DNA of 64,000 nt, from contig OY755240.1 of the NCBI GenBank assembly GCA_963576725.1, forward strand, positions 18,873,743-18,937,742, given 5' to 3'. A program made the position numbers and the translations under genes. Below, in pieces: positions 54,040 through 64,000 of the stretch (within the stretch, counting starts at the first letter, position 1; each line of letters begins with the position of its first letter). This DNA is from Azorinus chamasolen. Lineage: Eukaryota > Mollusca > Bivalvia > Cardiida > Solecurtidae. The notes under the pieces were generated by a model. That model was not told the DNA's origin, did no database searches, and saw nothing but the letters and a program-made list of their open reading frames with translations.

Positions 54040-54545
54040 TTTTCAGATGTCCATTACTGAACATTATCAAAATGCGAATGAACAACTTTTAGTTGGCCAT
54101 TGAGATATCCATTTAGGACAATGATCAATATGAAATAAGCATGGCATTATGGGAATGTGCACCTGGATGTTAGTTGATCATTCAGATGTCCATTCACCAA
54201 AAATGATCAATATGCTAGTTCTACATTAGGGTGTTAGTTCTTGCATTACTTTAGGACGTCCGTAAATCGGTTAAACCCCCAGTGGTGGTTTTGCCACTGA
54301 CCGTTCCAAGGCGGCATCCTCTTTTTCACCCTTGCTTTTGTGTGTTTTGTGTCTTTGTACCTGCGTATTTGTTTGGGTTTGTGTTTTTCGTCTCGTGCGT
54401 GTGTGTTCGCCCTTATGTTGGTCTGGTGTCTTTGTTCGTGTGCGTTTGTTCGTGTTCCATATTTCAATCTCCTGGTTTTGGTGATGGTGGCGTTTTGTGT
54501 GTGGCTTTTCCTGCTTGACTTTACTCCTTTTTCATTTATCAGAAT
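54040..54545. repeat. Repeats R4 and R7 (reverse)
   Basis: 54040-54240 matches R4. 54245-54545 is the inverse of 28640-28925, GT-rich on this strand, ending 'ttcctgcttgactttactcc'. Confidence 0.65.
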
Positions 54546-54649
54546 ACACATGTGTATTGGTTGTCATTGGTAATCACAACTTTATGCAAAACGTACAGTC
54601 GAGTATAAGTTTGTAATTTAGATGATGAATCACTTAAACTAGAATTGCT

Positions 54650-55650
54650 TTTGATACAAAAATTGATATCTCCCCCAGCGTGTGGACAAACTTTTTCAAG
54701 TCCCATAACTCTGCAGAAAATCATCGAACAGGAAAGGGAATAGAGTATGCACAACTAGGTATGGTGCTGATCAATCCTATGAAGATTCATGAAAATCCTA
54801 TTAAAGAGTTTTGGGGAAAACCCGCGGACAAAATTGTCCATGTAAAAATTTTAAGGTCCCAATCGTCAAACCGGAAAATGAATAAGATTATGCACAGCTA
54901 GGCATGGTGCTAATCAATCCTGTGAAATTTAATGAATATCCAATTGAAGGTTTTGGAGAAACCATGCAGACAAAATTTCCATGTAAAAATTTCAAAGTCC
55001 CATGACTGCAGAAAATGGGAGGCAATGACTCCAATATTATTGAAGCCAGAGTTATGATACTTGTGTTTAACACTTCCTTTCATCATGCTATTTCCATATA
55101 TGAAATGTCAATAGCATGAGTAGAGCAGGAGTTATTGATCGGACAAAAAATGCAATAACTCCAAACGAATTGAAGCTAGAGATATGGCTCTTGTACACGA
55201 CACTTCCTCTGATCATGATATGTCAATGTCTGACGTTTCAATCAAATGGCATTGGCAATGTAGGAGTTATCGTACGGACAAGAAACTGTGAATAATTGAC
55301 CTTGAATTGTAAACATGACCTTGAATTGTGACATTGACCTTTAAAGAATGTATCTGAATCCTGCTGTCTGTATATCGCCTTGTTATGGAGAACATTTGAG
55401 CCACAGCATTTGGAAATCCTCCCAGAGATATGGAGCGGACACAAAGGGCATGGCTAAAAACGTTTGACCTTGAATTGTGACCCACGTACCTGAATCGAAC
55501 GCTCTCCACATCGGCTTGTTGAGTCGATTATTTGTGTCAAAGCATTTTGAAATCCTTCCATATTTGTTAGAGATATGGAGCGGACACGAGTGTGACAGAC
55601 AGACGGACAGACGGACGGACAGACGGACAACTGGACCAAAAACAATATGT
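54650..55650 (+). repeat. Molluscan-type repeat with GACAGACGG terminus
   Basis: Two diverged tandem units with 'aagtcccataactctgcag', 'tatgcacaactaggtatggt' and 'tgctgatcaatcctatgaag', then units with 'ttgaccttgaattgtgac' and 'gagatatggagcggacac'. It closes with 'gacagacagacggacagacg' and 'caaaaacaatatgtat', the same closing module as the 5345-7545 array. Confidence 0.75.
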
Positions 55651-55734
55651 ATCTTCAGTATAAATAGGGGGGGGGGATAATTAACATATTGCGAATAAAT
55701 AGCAATCCAATAATTGGCGACTCAGCTGTTCATT

Positions 55735-55940
55735 CGTTTGTCTGTTTGTGTTGATTAACGTCTGTTTCTGCTCACTATGGACTAATTAGACGCCCCAGAG
55801 AGAGGGGAGAGGATACAGAGAAACCCGGGCGCGATGTCCTACTTTTATTATCGACTGAGTTTCTCTGGTTCTTTTAGATGCCCAATGTAAAGCACTAATA
55901 TATCGGACCTCGGTTTATAGTCTCGTCCGAAGGACTGAAA
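55735..55940 (-). mobile_element. tRNA-derived SINE family V (copy 2)
   Basis: Reverse complement of 26260-26465: 'gtttgtgttgattaacgtct', 'gaaacccgggcgcgatgtcc' and 'agtctcgtccgaaggact'. Confidence 0.75.
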
Positions 55941-56510
55941 TGTTCTTTCGTATGCAATGCATAATGGAACTGTATAGACATATTTTAGTTGGGTATTCGA
56001 ATGTTCTAAAATGACAATATCAACATTGGCCTAATTGAGATGTTCATTCATATGCATTGCATCATCTGGATGCTAGTTGATTATTCAGATATTTGATTTA
56101 TTTTGCTTTTTTGTATCGGGCACTTAATTTGATTTAGCGGTATTTCAGGCATGTCTCGATATCCAGCTAATTGCAGATGGGGGAATACTAAAGAGGTGTA
56201 AGTGGACGGCGCAAATTACAGTTTCGTTTACAGAAGAACACCCAGGTACATCCACCAAGTTATAGCAGGCTACCAGCTGATATTCAAATGTCCATTCATC
56301 AAAATGATCGAATTTGCTAATAAACAGTTGTTGGTTAGCCTTTCATATAATCATTGGTATGCCATACAAATTTAACGAAAACTGCTGTTAAAAATATTAG
56401 TTACCATAATAAACATTTATAAACATATCAACATATTTGTTTCCATCAAAACGTATTTAATTGCTATTACAGAGACCAGTTCCTCCGTGGTTTGGATCCT
56501 TTCGATCACC
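55941..56510. repeat. Dispersed repeat R4/R5
   Basis: Same phrases as 4230-5000, in the same order, including 'ccagctgatattcaaatgtc' and the 'gagaccag' region. Confidence 0.6.
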
Positions 56511-56640
56511 GGGTTACTTGCACTTTCAATTACTGCTCATGAACAGACTCAATAAAACCGAGTCTACAATTTTCTCTTTTTGTGTTGCAATTTTTGCTTT
56601 CGGGGGATCACCACCCTTCAGAATTTATTACTTTAAACTT
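56511..56640 (+). repeat. R281 fragment
   Basis: 'aattactgctcatgaacaga' through 'cccttcagaatttatta'. Confidence 0.75.
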
Positions 56641-56770
56641 TCTATCTAGCGCTAAAGGATGTCCCAATGGGCATTGATGGGGTGGAACACGGGTGGGATG
56701 ATATGGGTTACATGTAAGTGTCGCACAGCGACAACTGGTGTTATTAGTTACATAGTCATGTAGTGATACC
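56641..56770. repeat. Dispersed repeat R3 fragment
   Basis: 'gggtggaacacgggtgggat' shared with the 7850 and 35150 copies. Confidence 0.5.
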
Positions 56771-56844
56771 TGGTTAGTAAATGTTATATCCGGCGAGGCG
56801 AAGCGGATTCGAAGCGGATGAACATGCACCTGTTATTCGAGATA

Positions 56845-57126
56845 CAGTTGAACTTCGATAAATCGAACTCGAAATACTTCAACTTCTGGAAAAATCGAAG
56901 TAAACATTTCGTCATTCCAAACTCTTCAATGAAGAGTTGTTCTATGCATATCTAGAAATACGCGTGACAACAACATGATGGTCTAAAGTAATGCTGAAAA
57001 CTTTAATATTACTTCAGACGTGCATTAAGCCGAAAAATGTCCAGACCAGTCATCAGATTACTCGAACTTCAGATATCTGGAGGTAATTTGAATTGTTCAT
57101 TTAAGTAAGACATCGAGGTTCAGCTG
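56845..57126. mobile_element. Tigger/pogo-like MITE (copy 4)
   Basis: CAGTTGAACTTCGATAAATC to GACATCGAGGTTCAGCTG, with TA on both sides (56843-56844, 57127-57128). More diverged than copies 1 and 3. Confidence 0.75.
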
Positions 57127-57239
57127 TACGAATTGACAGAAATAACACATGTCCAACCAACATCGAAACAAATGACATGTGTAAACATCTATTTACAGGT
57201 TGTCCCATCAGAATACAAGCTGGTTAATCCACCGCCAGT

Positions 57240-58113
57240 TGTTTCTCACCTACCTTTAAACGAATCCTAAATTCTTTCTGCGATATACTTTAACCTTTTT
57301 CCTTATATAAGCGTATTTTGACGCATCTGTAAACAGAGTAGACCCAGATCAGACGGCTCCTACTGGAGCCGTCTGATCAGGGTCTGCTCTGTTTGCTTAT
57401 TGTGTAATATAGATCTGATTCTACAGCTTCTGCCTGAGCCACAACGTCATGTGTTCATATGCCATTATAAGAATAATTTAAGGATTTGCCTCATGAATAT
57501 TCTGTAGAAATAATGACGTGTTCCCTTATTTGTATAATGGTAAATGAACACGAGATTTGTTGGCAATGGAAGTAGATGCAGATCTACATTACCCCATAAA
57601 TAAACACAAAGGAGTTTGATATGTCTAATATGTATCTACTCTGTTTGCAAAACCTTTCAAAGCATGTGTTTCTGGCAAAGTGTTTACATCGTGTATGGTC
57701 TTCAGATTCTCTCTTAGATATGCCTCATTAGAAATAATTATGTTGATTGCTATCGGAAATAGAACAAATGTTCTTAAAATATTAACTGTTTCATTGTCAG
57801 TCACTCGTGTAACTGTTTACAGAGCAGACTCAAATCAAATTGTCATTGTGATCAGGGTCTGCCGTGCATATTTATGGAATCACATAGATGTTATTTTGCA
57901 GGTTATGGCAAGGCCAACGTTTTCTATTTCTGCTAAATACTCCATACTTGAAGCTAAATATTTATTGTGTTATTATGTCTGACATACATATTCATGATGC
58001 TGTTATTGATTATAAATATTCATCAGGTGACGTTTTAAAGTAGTGATCTTATCACAACTCTTACATTTGTACGAGTGATCGCTCGTAATCTACTTCAAAA
58101 CAGGACTTGAATG
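57240..58113 (+). promoter_or_regulatory. 5' flank of gene copy C
   Basis: Aligns with 9225-10470 minus the R281 insertion. 'tattcatgatgctgttattg' and 'tattcatcagg' are followed by CTTATC at 58048-58053, 60 bp before ATG. An M4-type MITE lies at 57290-57480 with an excellent hairpin ('cagacggctcctactggagc'). Confidence 0.6.
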
Positions 58114-58134
58114 ATGAATGCCATGATATTATTG
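58114..58134 (+). CDS. Small secreted protein, copy C, exon 1
   Basis: ATG AAT GCC ATG ATA TTA TTG (MNAMILL) then GTAAGT. A further in-frame ATG precedes it at 58111. Same upstream context as A and B. Confidence 0.73.
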
Positions 58135-58429
58135 GTAAGTCTTCTGTTTTATCAAATGAGCAATTCTCTGGGATAAAAGGGATTTAGTGCACTGCAAACA
58201 TTGTAGATCAGACCGACCGCCGCGTCTTCGACAGTATGCACTCTTATTTTTACTTATTCTTTATGTAATAATGTGTACACCATATCTCCTTTGATTAGAC
58301 ATCACGTTAAAGAAGTGATCTGAGTCTATACCTGTTCCAATGCATTTCTAATTTTGTAAATAGAACCGATTACTGCTGTAGGAACATTCAGACGTGTAAA
58401 ACGAACTTGGAAATATTTGGTATTTTGTT

Positions 58430-58760
58430 GCGATGTAGTGGTCTAGTGGTAATGCGCTTGACTACCAAACCCGAGCTCCGGGGTTTAAATCCCGGTCCCT
58501 CCCGAAAATTTCAGAGACCCTCTGTAGTGTATCATACCCCACAATGTTGCCTCCTCTCCACCCAGGGTTAAACATTGGTACCTAGCCAGTGCTGCGGCTA
58601 CATGATTACGCCAGATGTTAGCCGTGCTCAATACTGTAGGCGAATGTCTCAATGGCCATCTGAGAAGATGTGTAATATGATTCGGCTGAGCGGTCATTCG
58701 GATTGAAAATAGACTATAACTAGGTATTTTTTTTAATTATTGCTTAATATATTTAAACTC
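58430..58760 (+). mobile_element. tRNA-derived SINE, family T, in copy C intron 1
   Basis: Head with A box TGGTCTAGTGGTAATGCGC (58439-58457) and B box GGGTTTAAATCCC. The body runs from 'ggtccctcccgaaaatttca' to 'gaaaatagactataactagg', then a T9 run and AT-rich tail. Copies A and B join 'tattttgggataactgtg' directly, so the SINE arrived after the duplication. It accounts for nearly all of the extra 330 nt in copy C intron 1. Confidence 0.85.
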
Positions 58761-58851
58761 TTTGAGATAACTGTGCAAATGATAAAACGAAAATTGGTTC
58801 AGTATAATTTTATACACATATATCAAAATTAACCATTGATTTTTTTTGAAG

Positions 58852-58894
58852 CTGTTGCTTCTGACAAGCATCGTCGCAAACATGGAGAATGAAG
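58852..58894 (+). CDS. Small secreted protein, copy C, exon 2
   Basis: 'tttttttgaag' then LLLLTSIVANMENE plus one base, donor 'gtcagt'. The first codon is CTG where A and B have ATG, and the acceptor reads AAG not CAG. Both remain usable. 43 nt, phase 1 at the end. Confidence 0.72.
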
Positions 58895-60195
58895 GTCAGT
58901 CATACAGAATATAGTCAACCCTCTCCAAACTGGACTTCCAATTAATATCAATACCGATATGTAAGACAGGTGGATGTTTAATGAAGGGTTCACAGCATGC
59001 AGAAGAAGCCTTTGCATAAAATGCACGGGATAAAAATATTAATATAAGACATACGGACTAAAATATTGTTCAAGATAACTTTTTAAGATTTGCAATTGCA
59101 GGCACGTTTGATCTACAGATAAGATCACCGTGTAAATGGGTAATTACTATGATTTACACACGTGTTGATTATTGATTATCAAAGTTCATCGTTCCAGCAA
59201 AATTTGCGTCATTTGCGCGATATGACCTTTTCAGTGTCGCGGTGCTGTAAAACCATTCTGACTTACTCACTAGGTTACAACTTGATGCTAAGACAAGCAT
59301 TTTAAAAAAAAACTATTTAAGAAAAGCATGAAAACAGATATATGTGTACGGAATAGTAAAGTTAAAGCCAGAAAATACGATATGTTCTGTCTTTAGTTAA
59401 CTGTATCTGAAGTCGTAATTTCCAACAGTTTCATCCATATAAGAGACTGTACTTCGGTAGCTAATTGGGACCCACTCCTGTTTACCACACTGGTCGTGCT
59501 TATGAAATAATATTGCAGAAATATGAATATGTTTTTTGCAAATTGATTGTTTATTATACCAGTGTTTAAATTCAACCTGTGTGTGCATGAACAAACGTAT
59601 ACGTAATTGCAATAAGAATACATTTATTCGTTATTCCATAAGGCTTTACTGTTTATGGTACAAAGACTCTTATGAACATGCCGGATACTGTAGAATCAAA
59701 TATTATTGTTTCATAAACACATACGCAGATCTTGATCAAACAGCTCTGTCTTGTTATGTCATTATACTGACTAACTGCTTATTGTCACAATAATAATTGC
59801 ACACCCTTTCAATTTTAATGAAACACATTCCATATGTTAATCCTTTTTCCATTGTGAAAACATAACGTCCGCTAAAATTTAGATCTGTTACAATTTTGAT
59901 TACTTTCGATTAGAACATACTTTAGAGAAACTAATGATCGTCTGTCAAAAAGCTTGAATCCAAGTCACTATTCGTTTCATGTTTATCCAAGCTGTTTGTA
60001 ATGCACTTAGGTTGCAAAAATTTGAATTAACCCAGAAACAGGTATTCGTTTTAGAACATCTTGTAAAAGAATCAGTAATGCTATAGAGTTTGTTCTGATC
60101 GATCTGAGAAATTGGAGCCAATATCTTTACCGATCCTGAACTAGTTATACCAATGTCTGTTCTGAAACTATTACTTCATCAATGTAAATACATAT
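58895..60195 (+). other. Copy C intron 2, proximal part
   Basis: 58895-58990 aligns with A and B. 59090-59400 resembles 1000-1330. The remainder has no supported feature; no EGF exon is seen here. Confidence 0.45.
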
Positions 60196-60196
60196 A

Positions 60197-60552
60197 CAGT
60201 GCTCCCTCCCTACAACGGCCCTCTCAATAACGATTCCCTCCTTACAACAACGCATGTCACTGTTTCCGAAACAACAAGGCTCCAGAAACAACTTTTTTCC
60301 ATCGTATTTTCTTTATGCCTCAATCAAACCCTATGTTGTGACCACTCTTTAGAATCGTCACAAAGTGACGATTCTAAAGAGTGGTCACAACACAGAGTTT
60401 GATTGAGGCATAACGGTTTTAGTTCTCGAAATACACCATATCTGGTGATCTGCAAACAAGCTAATTATGTTACCCTCCCTATAACAACTCCCTCTGAACA
60501 ACACAAACAATTTTCGTATCACAAAGGGTGTCGTTGTAGAGAGGGAGCACTG
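60197..60552. mobile_element. Tigger-like MITE, second family (copy 1), carrying foldback F
   Basis: CAGTGCTCCCTCCCTACAAC at the left, GTTGTAGAGAGGGAGCACTG at the right, TA on both sides. At 60316-60416 it contains a foldback element with inner arms 'gaatcgtcaca' / 'tgtgacgattc'-type around 'aaag'. Confidence 0.85.
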
Positions 60553-60599
60553 TACTCGTATATTATGTTTTCAAACCATAGCCAACACAGTTGTGTTTT

Positions 60600-61067
60600 C
60601 TCTCTCGGTGCCAAATTTCAAAGTGTCGACTGCAAAGCAAACCCATTTTGTTAAAACATTTCATTGAAATAAGAAACTGCGAAAAAAACGAAATTGAAAA
60701 TGTAATAACCGTAGAGATAGAAAGGGGGTTCGAAACACACAATGCAATTGCTGATCACACAAGACCTTATTCTATTATTGTACAGTTTGTCGTGGTGCAT
60801 TCGGCGGGATTAGGGGTAAAAGTCTGAAGCTCCAGCCTGTATCTTTTTATATAACACATGTGGGTCTTAAACATCAGGTTGTTCCTTAACGGTTGAAATG
60901 CCGAAATCTGCTATGGGACTAGAGTACAATCTCCTGAGATACCTAGAATGGTCTCTTAAAACAGGTTATTGTCCTTTTGAACTCCCTATAAGTTTATAAC
61001 TTGTGACGAGTTCAGTCAGCGTTTGGTAAATGTATTATGAGACTCAGCAACCTATTAGAATTGAGTT
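60600..61067. repeat. Dispersed repeat R6 (copy 2)
   Basis: See 20240-20770. Followed, as there, by foldback F sequence. Confidence 0.6.
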
Positions 61068-61092
61068 CAATTAACGCGGAGTAGAGAAGATA

Positions 61093-61454
61093 CAGTGCTC
61101 CCTCTCTACAACGACACCCTTTGTGATACGAAGATTGTATGTGTTGTTCAGAGGGAGTTGTTATAGGGAGGGAAAATCAAACATAATTAGCTTGTTTACA
61201 GATCCCCAGATAAGGTGTATTTCGAGAACTAAAACCGTTATGCCTCAATCAAACCCTATGTTGTCACCACTCTTTAGAATCGTCACAAAGTGACGATTCT
61301 AAAGAATGGTCACAACATAGGGTTTGATGGAGGCATAAAGAAAATACGATGGAAAAAAGTTGTTTCTGGAGACATGTTGTTTCGGAAACAGTGACATGCG
61401 TTGTCGTAAGGAGGGAATCGTTATTGAGAGGGCCGTTGTAGGGAGGGAGCACTG
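61093..61454. mobile_element. Tigger-like MITE, second family (copy 2, inverted)
   Basis: Reverse orientation of 60197-60552 with the same foldback inside, so the composite moved as a unit. TA at 61091-61092 and 61455-61456. It splits a host foldback: 'gagtagagaaga' at the left and 'aagagtggtcacaacaaagg' at the right. Confidence 0.85.
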
Positions 61455-61679
61455 TAAAGAGTGGTCACAACAAAGGGTCTGGTAGGGAAATGCGATTTTA
61501 GTATTTGAGTACACAAATGTACCTGTAGCTATGGGAATATATTTTGAAATATTGCGCTCGTTCTATAAGTTTAGGATTGCAGTTAACCGTTATCCAGTCA
61601 CAAGTTGACTCGCATTCGATCAAGATGAGAAGTCTGGTAACGCACTAACCTAGACTGGGCTCGTATATGCAAACAAATT

Positions 61680-61912
61680 AGATGTCGGGCAACAACGAGT
61701 TAATATGTCAACACTCCGTATCGAGCAACAAACGGGTTAAGAGTTAATATGTCAACACTCCATATCGGGTAACAACGAGTTTTAAGAGTTAATATGTCAA
61801 CACCCCATATCGGGCAACAACGGGTTAAGAGTTTATATGTCAACATTCCATATCGGGCAATAAAGAAGAGTTTATATGTCAACACTCCATATCGGGCAAC
61901 AAAGAGTTGCAG
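61680..61912. repeat. Minisatellite, ~45-bp unit, about five copies
   Basis: Units 'gagttaatatgtcaacactc' + 'catatcgggcaacaac', varying in length. Single-unit relatives occur at about 20813-20845 and 28385-28410. Confidence 0.85.
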
Positions 61913-62956
61913 CAAAGTCTGTTCTGTTTGCTTATCAAATAATATGACGCTACAGTTCCTGCCATGGACAAAGCTTCATGTGTATGTGAGTAAGTATAAC
62001 CATTAATCTAATTAATATTCATGATATCAATATTTCTTACACAAATCGTCATTGGGTCAAGGGTTAAGTGCATTTTTATTTAATTTGAAACATAACGATA
62101 CATAACCCATAATTAGAACTAGAACACTCTAATGACGTTAACCCTTTTTTCTGTGAATATTCATATATAACATAATGATATCATGGAAAATAAGTGTTTG
62201 ATTTATTATAATCACATCCGAACAGAGTGGTTGTTGACCGTAGCCGACAATGTATACTCAGATATAATACTATTTCATAAGCAAACAGAGCAGACCCTGA
62301 TCAGACTGCTTCTTTATGAGCCTTCTGATATTTGTCTACTATGTTTTCAACGTAGGCGTATCTATGGTGCAAAGTGTTACTGTCATGAAATGGGAATTGA
62401 TCTTTGTACTGGTGATTAAGTATTATTTCGTTACATAATAGTCACAAAATACAATCATTTTCTCAGACAGATGTGACAGAAACGTGACACATATGAACAG
62501 ATCCAACAGTTACCTCATGGATATATTAGTACGAAATAATGTCATAATTAATGTTAATTAGACGAATTTTCATCATGACACATGACCACAGACATATTCG
62601 GCGAGGGGAGAAACTGTGTAACAAGATTTGTATTATTTCATTAAAGGAACAGATCCTGATAAGACAGCTCAAAGGAAATGTTCGATTTAATAAGACGATT
62701 CTTCATCATGGCATATAACCACGGACATATTCGGCGAGGGGAAAAACTACATAACAACATTTATATTATTTCATTGCCAAACAGAGTAGATCCGGATCAA
62801 CCGAACTGACGATTTGGATCTTTTTGAGAGTATAGGCGCTAGAAAGTGTGTATATCAGATATAAGATTAATAGTCATATAAGAGCTAAATGTAATGGCAT
62901 ACACTATTGGATCTCGTTTATATAACAATTCTGTAATAATGTTTAATCAATAACAG
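61913..62956 (+). other. Copy C intron 2, distal part with M4-type hairpins
   Basis: Hairpin relics at 62138-62330, 62635-62680 and 62770-62830. Other sequence aligns in patches with A (29130-30500) and B (40080-41170). Confidence 0.5.
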
Positions 62957-63044
62957 GTCCCTCAGACTATCTGAAGGAGAAGTGGTCACTGGCTTATGAT
63001 ATGCTCAGTCAGCACCATTCGCCTCAATGTGTCAGATCATGCAA
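62957..63044 (+). CDS. Small secreted protein, copy C, exon 3
   Basis: 88 nt between 'caataacag' and 'gtaagt'. Open: (G)PSDYLKEKWSLAYDMLSQ then HHSPQCVRSC. Phase 1 in, phase 2 out. Very close to copy B, which differs mainly by the nonsense codon. The Cys-x3-Cys at the end is the only cysteine pair visible in the protein apart from what the last exon may add. Confidence 0.8.
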
Positions 63045-63106
63045 GTAAGTGCCTGTAAACTCTACAGAAACATATATCACAGTATACTAATAACTCCGGT
63101 CGTTGC

Positions 63107-63320
63107 TTAACCCATTTGTTCCCAAGATCCCATATATAGGGCATAGGCAAACAATGTAGATTTTGATCAGACGCCGCACAATGCGGCGTCTGATCAGAGT
63201 CTACACTGTTTGCTGATAGGAATTTCAATATAAAACAAAACGAAATTGAGAATTTAGGTTAGGCACCCCTTAGATAAATAATGGACTAATCCAATATATA
63301 AACATGGAATAATCCACTGG
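63107..63320. mobile_element. TTAA-type MITE, family M3 (copy 2)
   Basis: TTAACCCATTTGTTCCCA at the left and an intact hairpin ('tgatcagacgccgcacaatg'). The right end decayed to 'cactgggctaaa'. In copy C intron 3, 62 bp after the donor. Confidence 0.75.
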
Positions 63321-63931
63321 GCTAAAATATTGAGTTCGTATATTCATTGTAAATGTGACAATTGACATCCAGTACGAGTACATAGATTTATATTGACGAA
63401 CCTTTGGTAAAGATAAGATAAAATTACGTTAACCAGCAAATACGTCTGTAGTGTTAAAAGGAGTATGTTCTAATTATTTTCGTCACTGGCGTATCAGTCG
63501 ACCTGTTCGTTCATTTACTCCCTCCCTCTCTTTGTCTCTGTCTCTCTTTGTCTCTGTCTGTATTGTCATTCAGTATTGCCACGACAGTACATACATGCCA
63601 CTGCAGGCAGGGACAGAGAGACAATGCCCACAACAAGCATTGTCGTATAATAACTGTTAAATCCAGTCCATTAGAGGTGGTAAAAGACCTCGGAAGTTAG
63701 TATGTGCATGGAACAAATTGCATTGTGTCGTGTACAGAAGAATACACAGGTAAAACTACTTACCTACATCAAGCCCGTTGCATGGATCTCCAGACATGAA
63801 AATCCGATGAACTGACCGTGATTGCAAGTGTATCGTTTAGTAGTGATTCCTATGATCTATAAATGATAAATAAGCATACAGTAGTTAAGGAAAATGCCCT
63901 TAATACATTACATTCTGCCTTTCCGTTTTAG
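63321..63931 (+). other. Copy C intron 3 with repeat R5
   Basis: Pyrimidine-rich (TCTCTG)n at 63515-63565 and R5 at 63660-63850, both matched in copy A intron 3. Confidence 0.5.
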
Positions 63932-64000
63932 CCAAAGTGCAGTTGATGTATTTTGGAACGACATGTTTGGAAAAGCTGTACAGGTATTACCAAAAGCAAG
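63932..64000 (+). CDS. Small secreted protein, copy C, last exon (cut by window end)
   Basis: After 'ttccgttttag' the exon reads, in the phase left by exon 3, (N)QSAVDVFWNDMFGKAVQV then LPKA. It reaches the same 'LPKAS' that opens the surviving part of copy A's last exon, confirming frame and homology. By analogy about 40 further codons with an acidic tail should follow outside the window. A second frame is also open over these 69 nt, so the frame choice rests on phase and on copy A. Confidence 0.7.

Noticed and set aside
60199..60827. Overlapping frames in 60.2-60.8 kb
   Set aside because: They lie in a Tigger-like MITE and its foldback, and the same frames recur inverted at 61.26-61.51 kb because of the repeat.

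Overview
The window is eukaryotic, AT-rich and repeat-dense: spliced exons with GT-AG borders, non-LTR retrotransposons, hundreds of bases of intron per short exon, and many short inverted-repeat elements. Several repeat families (diverged arrays ending in 'gacagacggacgg', TTAA-bounded hairpin MITEs, 'gaacttcgatatctcgaac' Tigger-like MITEs) look to me like those of bivalve molluscs, probably a heterodont clam or mussel. That placement comes from pattern memory and not from a search.

The most interesting content is a family of small secreted-protein genes in three direct tandem copies on the + strand: copy A (10.47-31.98 kb), copy B (38.58-41.26 kb onward) and copy C (58.11 kb to beyond the window end). 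All copies share the same exon sizes and intron phases: a 21-nt first exon (MNAxxLL), a 43-nt second exon finishing a signal peptide (about MLLLTSIVANTENE, ending in phase 1), an 88-nt third exon (phase 1 to 2, with a Cys-x3-Cys near its end) and an acidic last exon. About 0.6-1 kb of 5' flank and much intron sequence are also recognisably shared, so each copy arose by duplication of a whole locus. Copy B has a nonsense codon in exon 3 and no last exon that I can find. Copy A has lost 46 nt (net) at the start of its last exon. Copy C is intact as far as the window reaches. I do not recognise the protein family. Two calcium-binding-type EGF exons of matching phase (26.76-27.03 and 27.59-27.72 kb) lie in the phase-1 intron 2 of copy A, same strand, and could be spliced into it.

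The rest is mostly transposable elements, often nested in the gene introns. A degraded CR1/L2-like LINE with a PHD-type finger and a 2A-like motif (about 10.84-16.70 kb, minus) sits in intron 1 of copy A. A second LINE (21.5-26.2 kb, minus), split by a later insertion, sits in intron 2 of copy A. A nearly intact L1/Tx1-like LINE (ORF2 at 41.75-45.55 kb, ORF1 at 49.61-50.56 kb, minus, A-tail at 41.46-41.52 kb) sits in intron 3 of copy B. There are also a solo LTR with flanking 6-bp repeats, a remnant of a second reverse transcriptase, a mariner transposase fragment, tRNA-derived SINEs, four tRNA-like Pol III boxes, Tigger-like MITEs with TA flanks, TTAA-flanked MITEs sharing one hairpin core, and several minisatellites.

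Layout: 0-9.2 kb repeats; 9.2-32 kb copy A with LINE and EGF insertions; 32-37.9 kb repeats, RT remnant and solo LTR; 37.9-41.4 kb copy B; 41.4-51.2 kb L1/Tx1 LINE; 51.2-57.2 kb repeats; 57.2-64 kb copy C.
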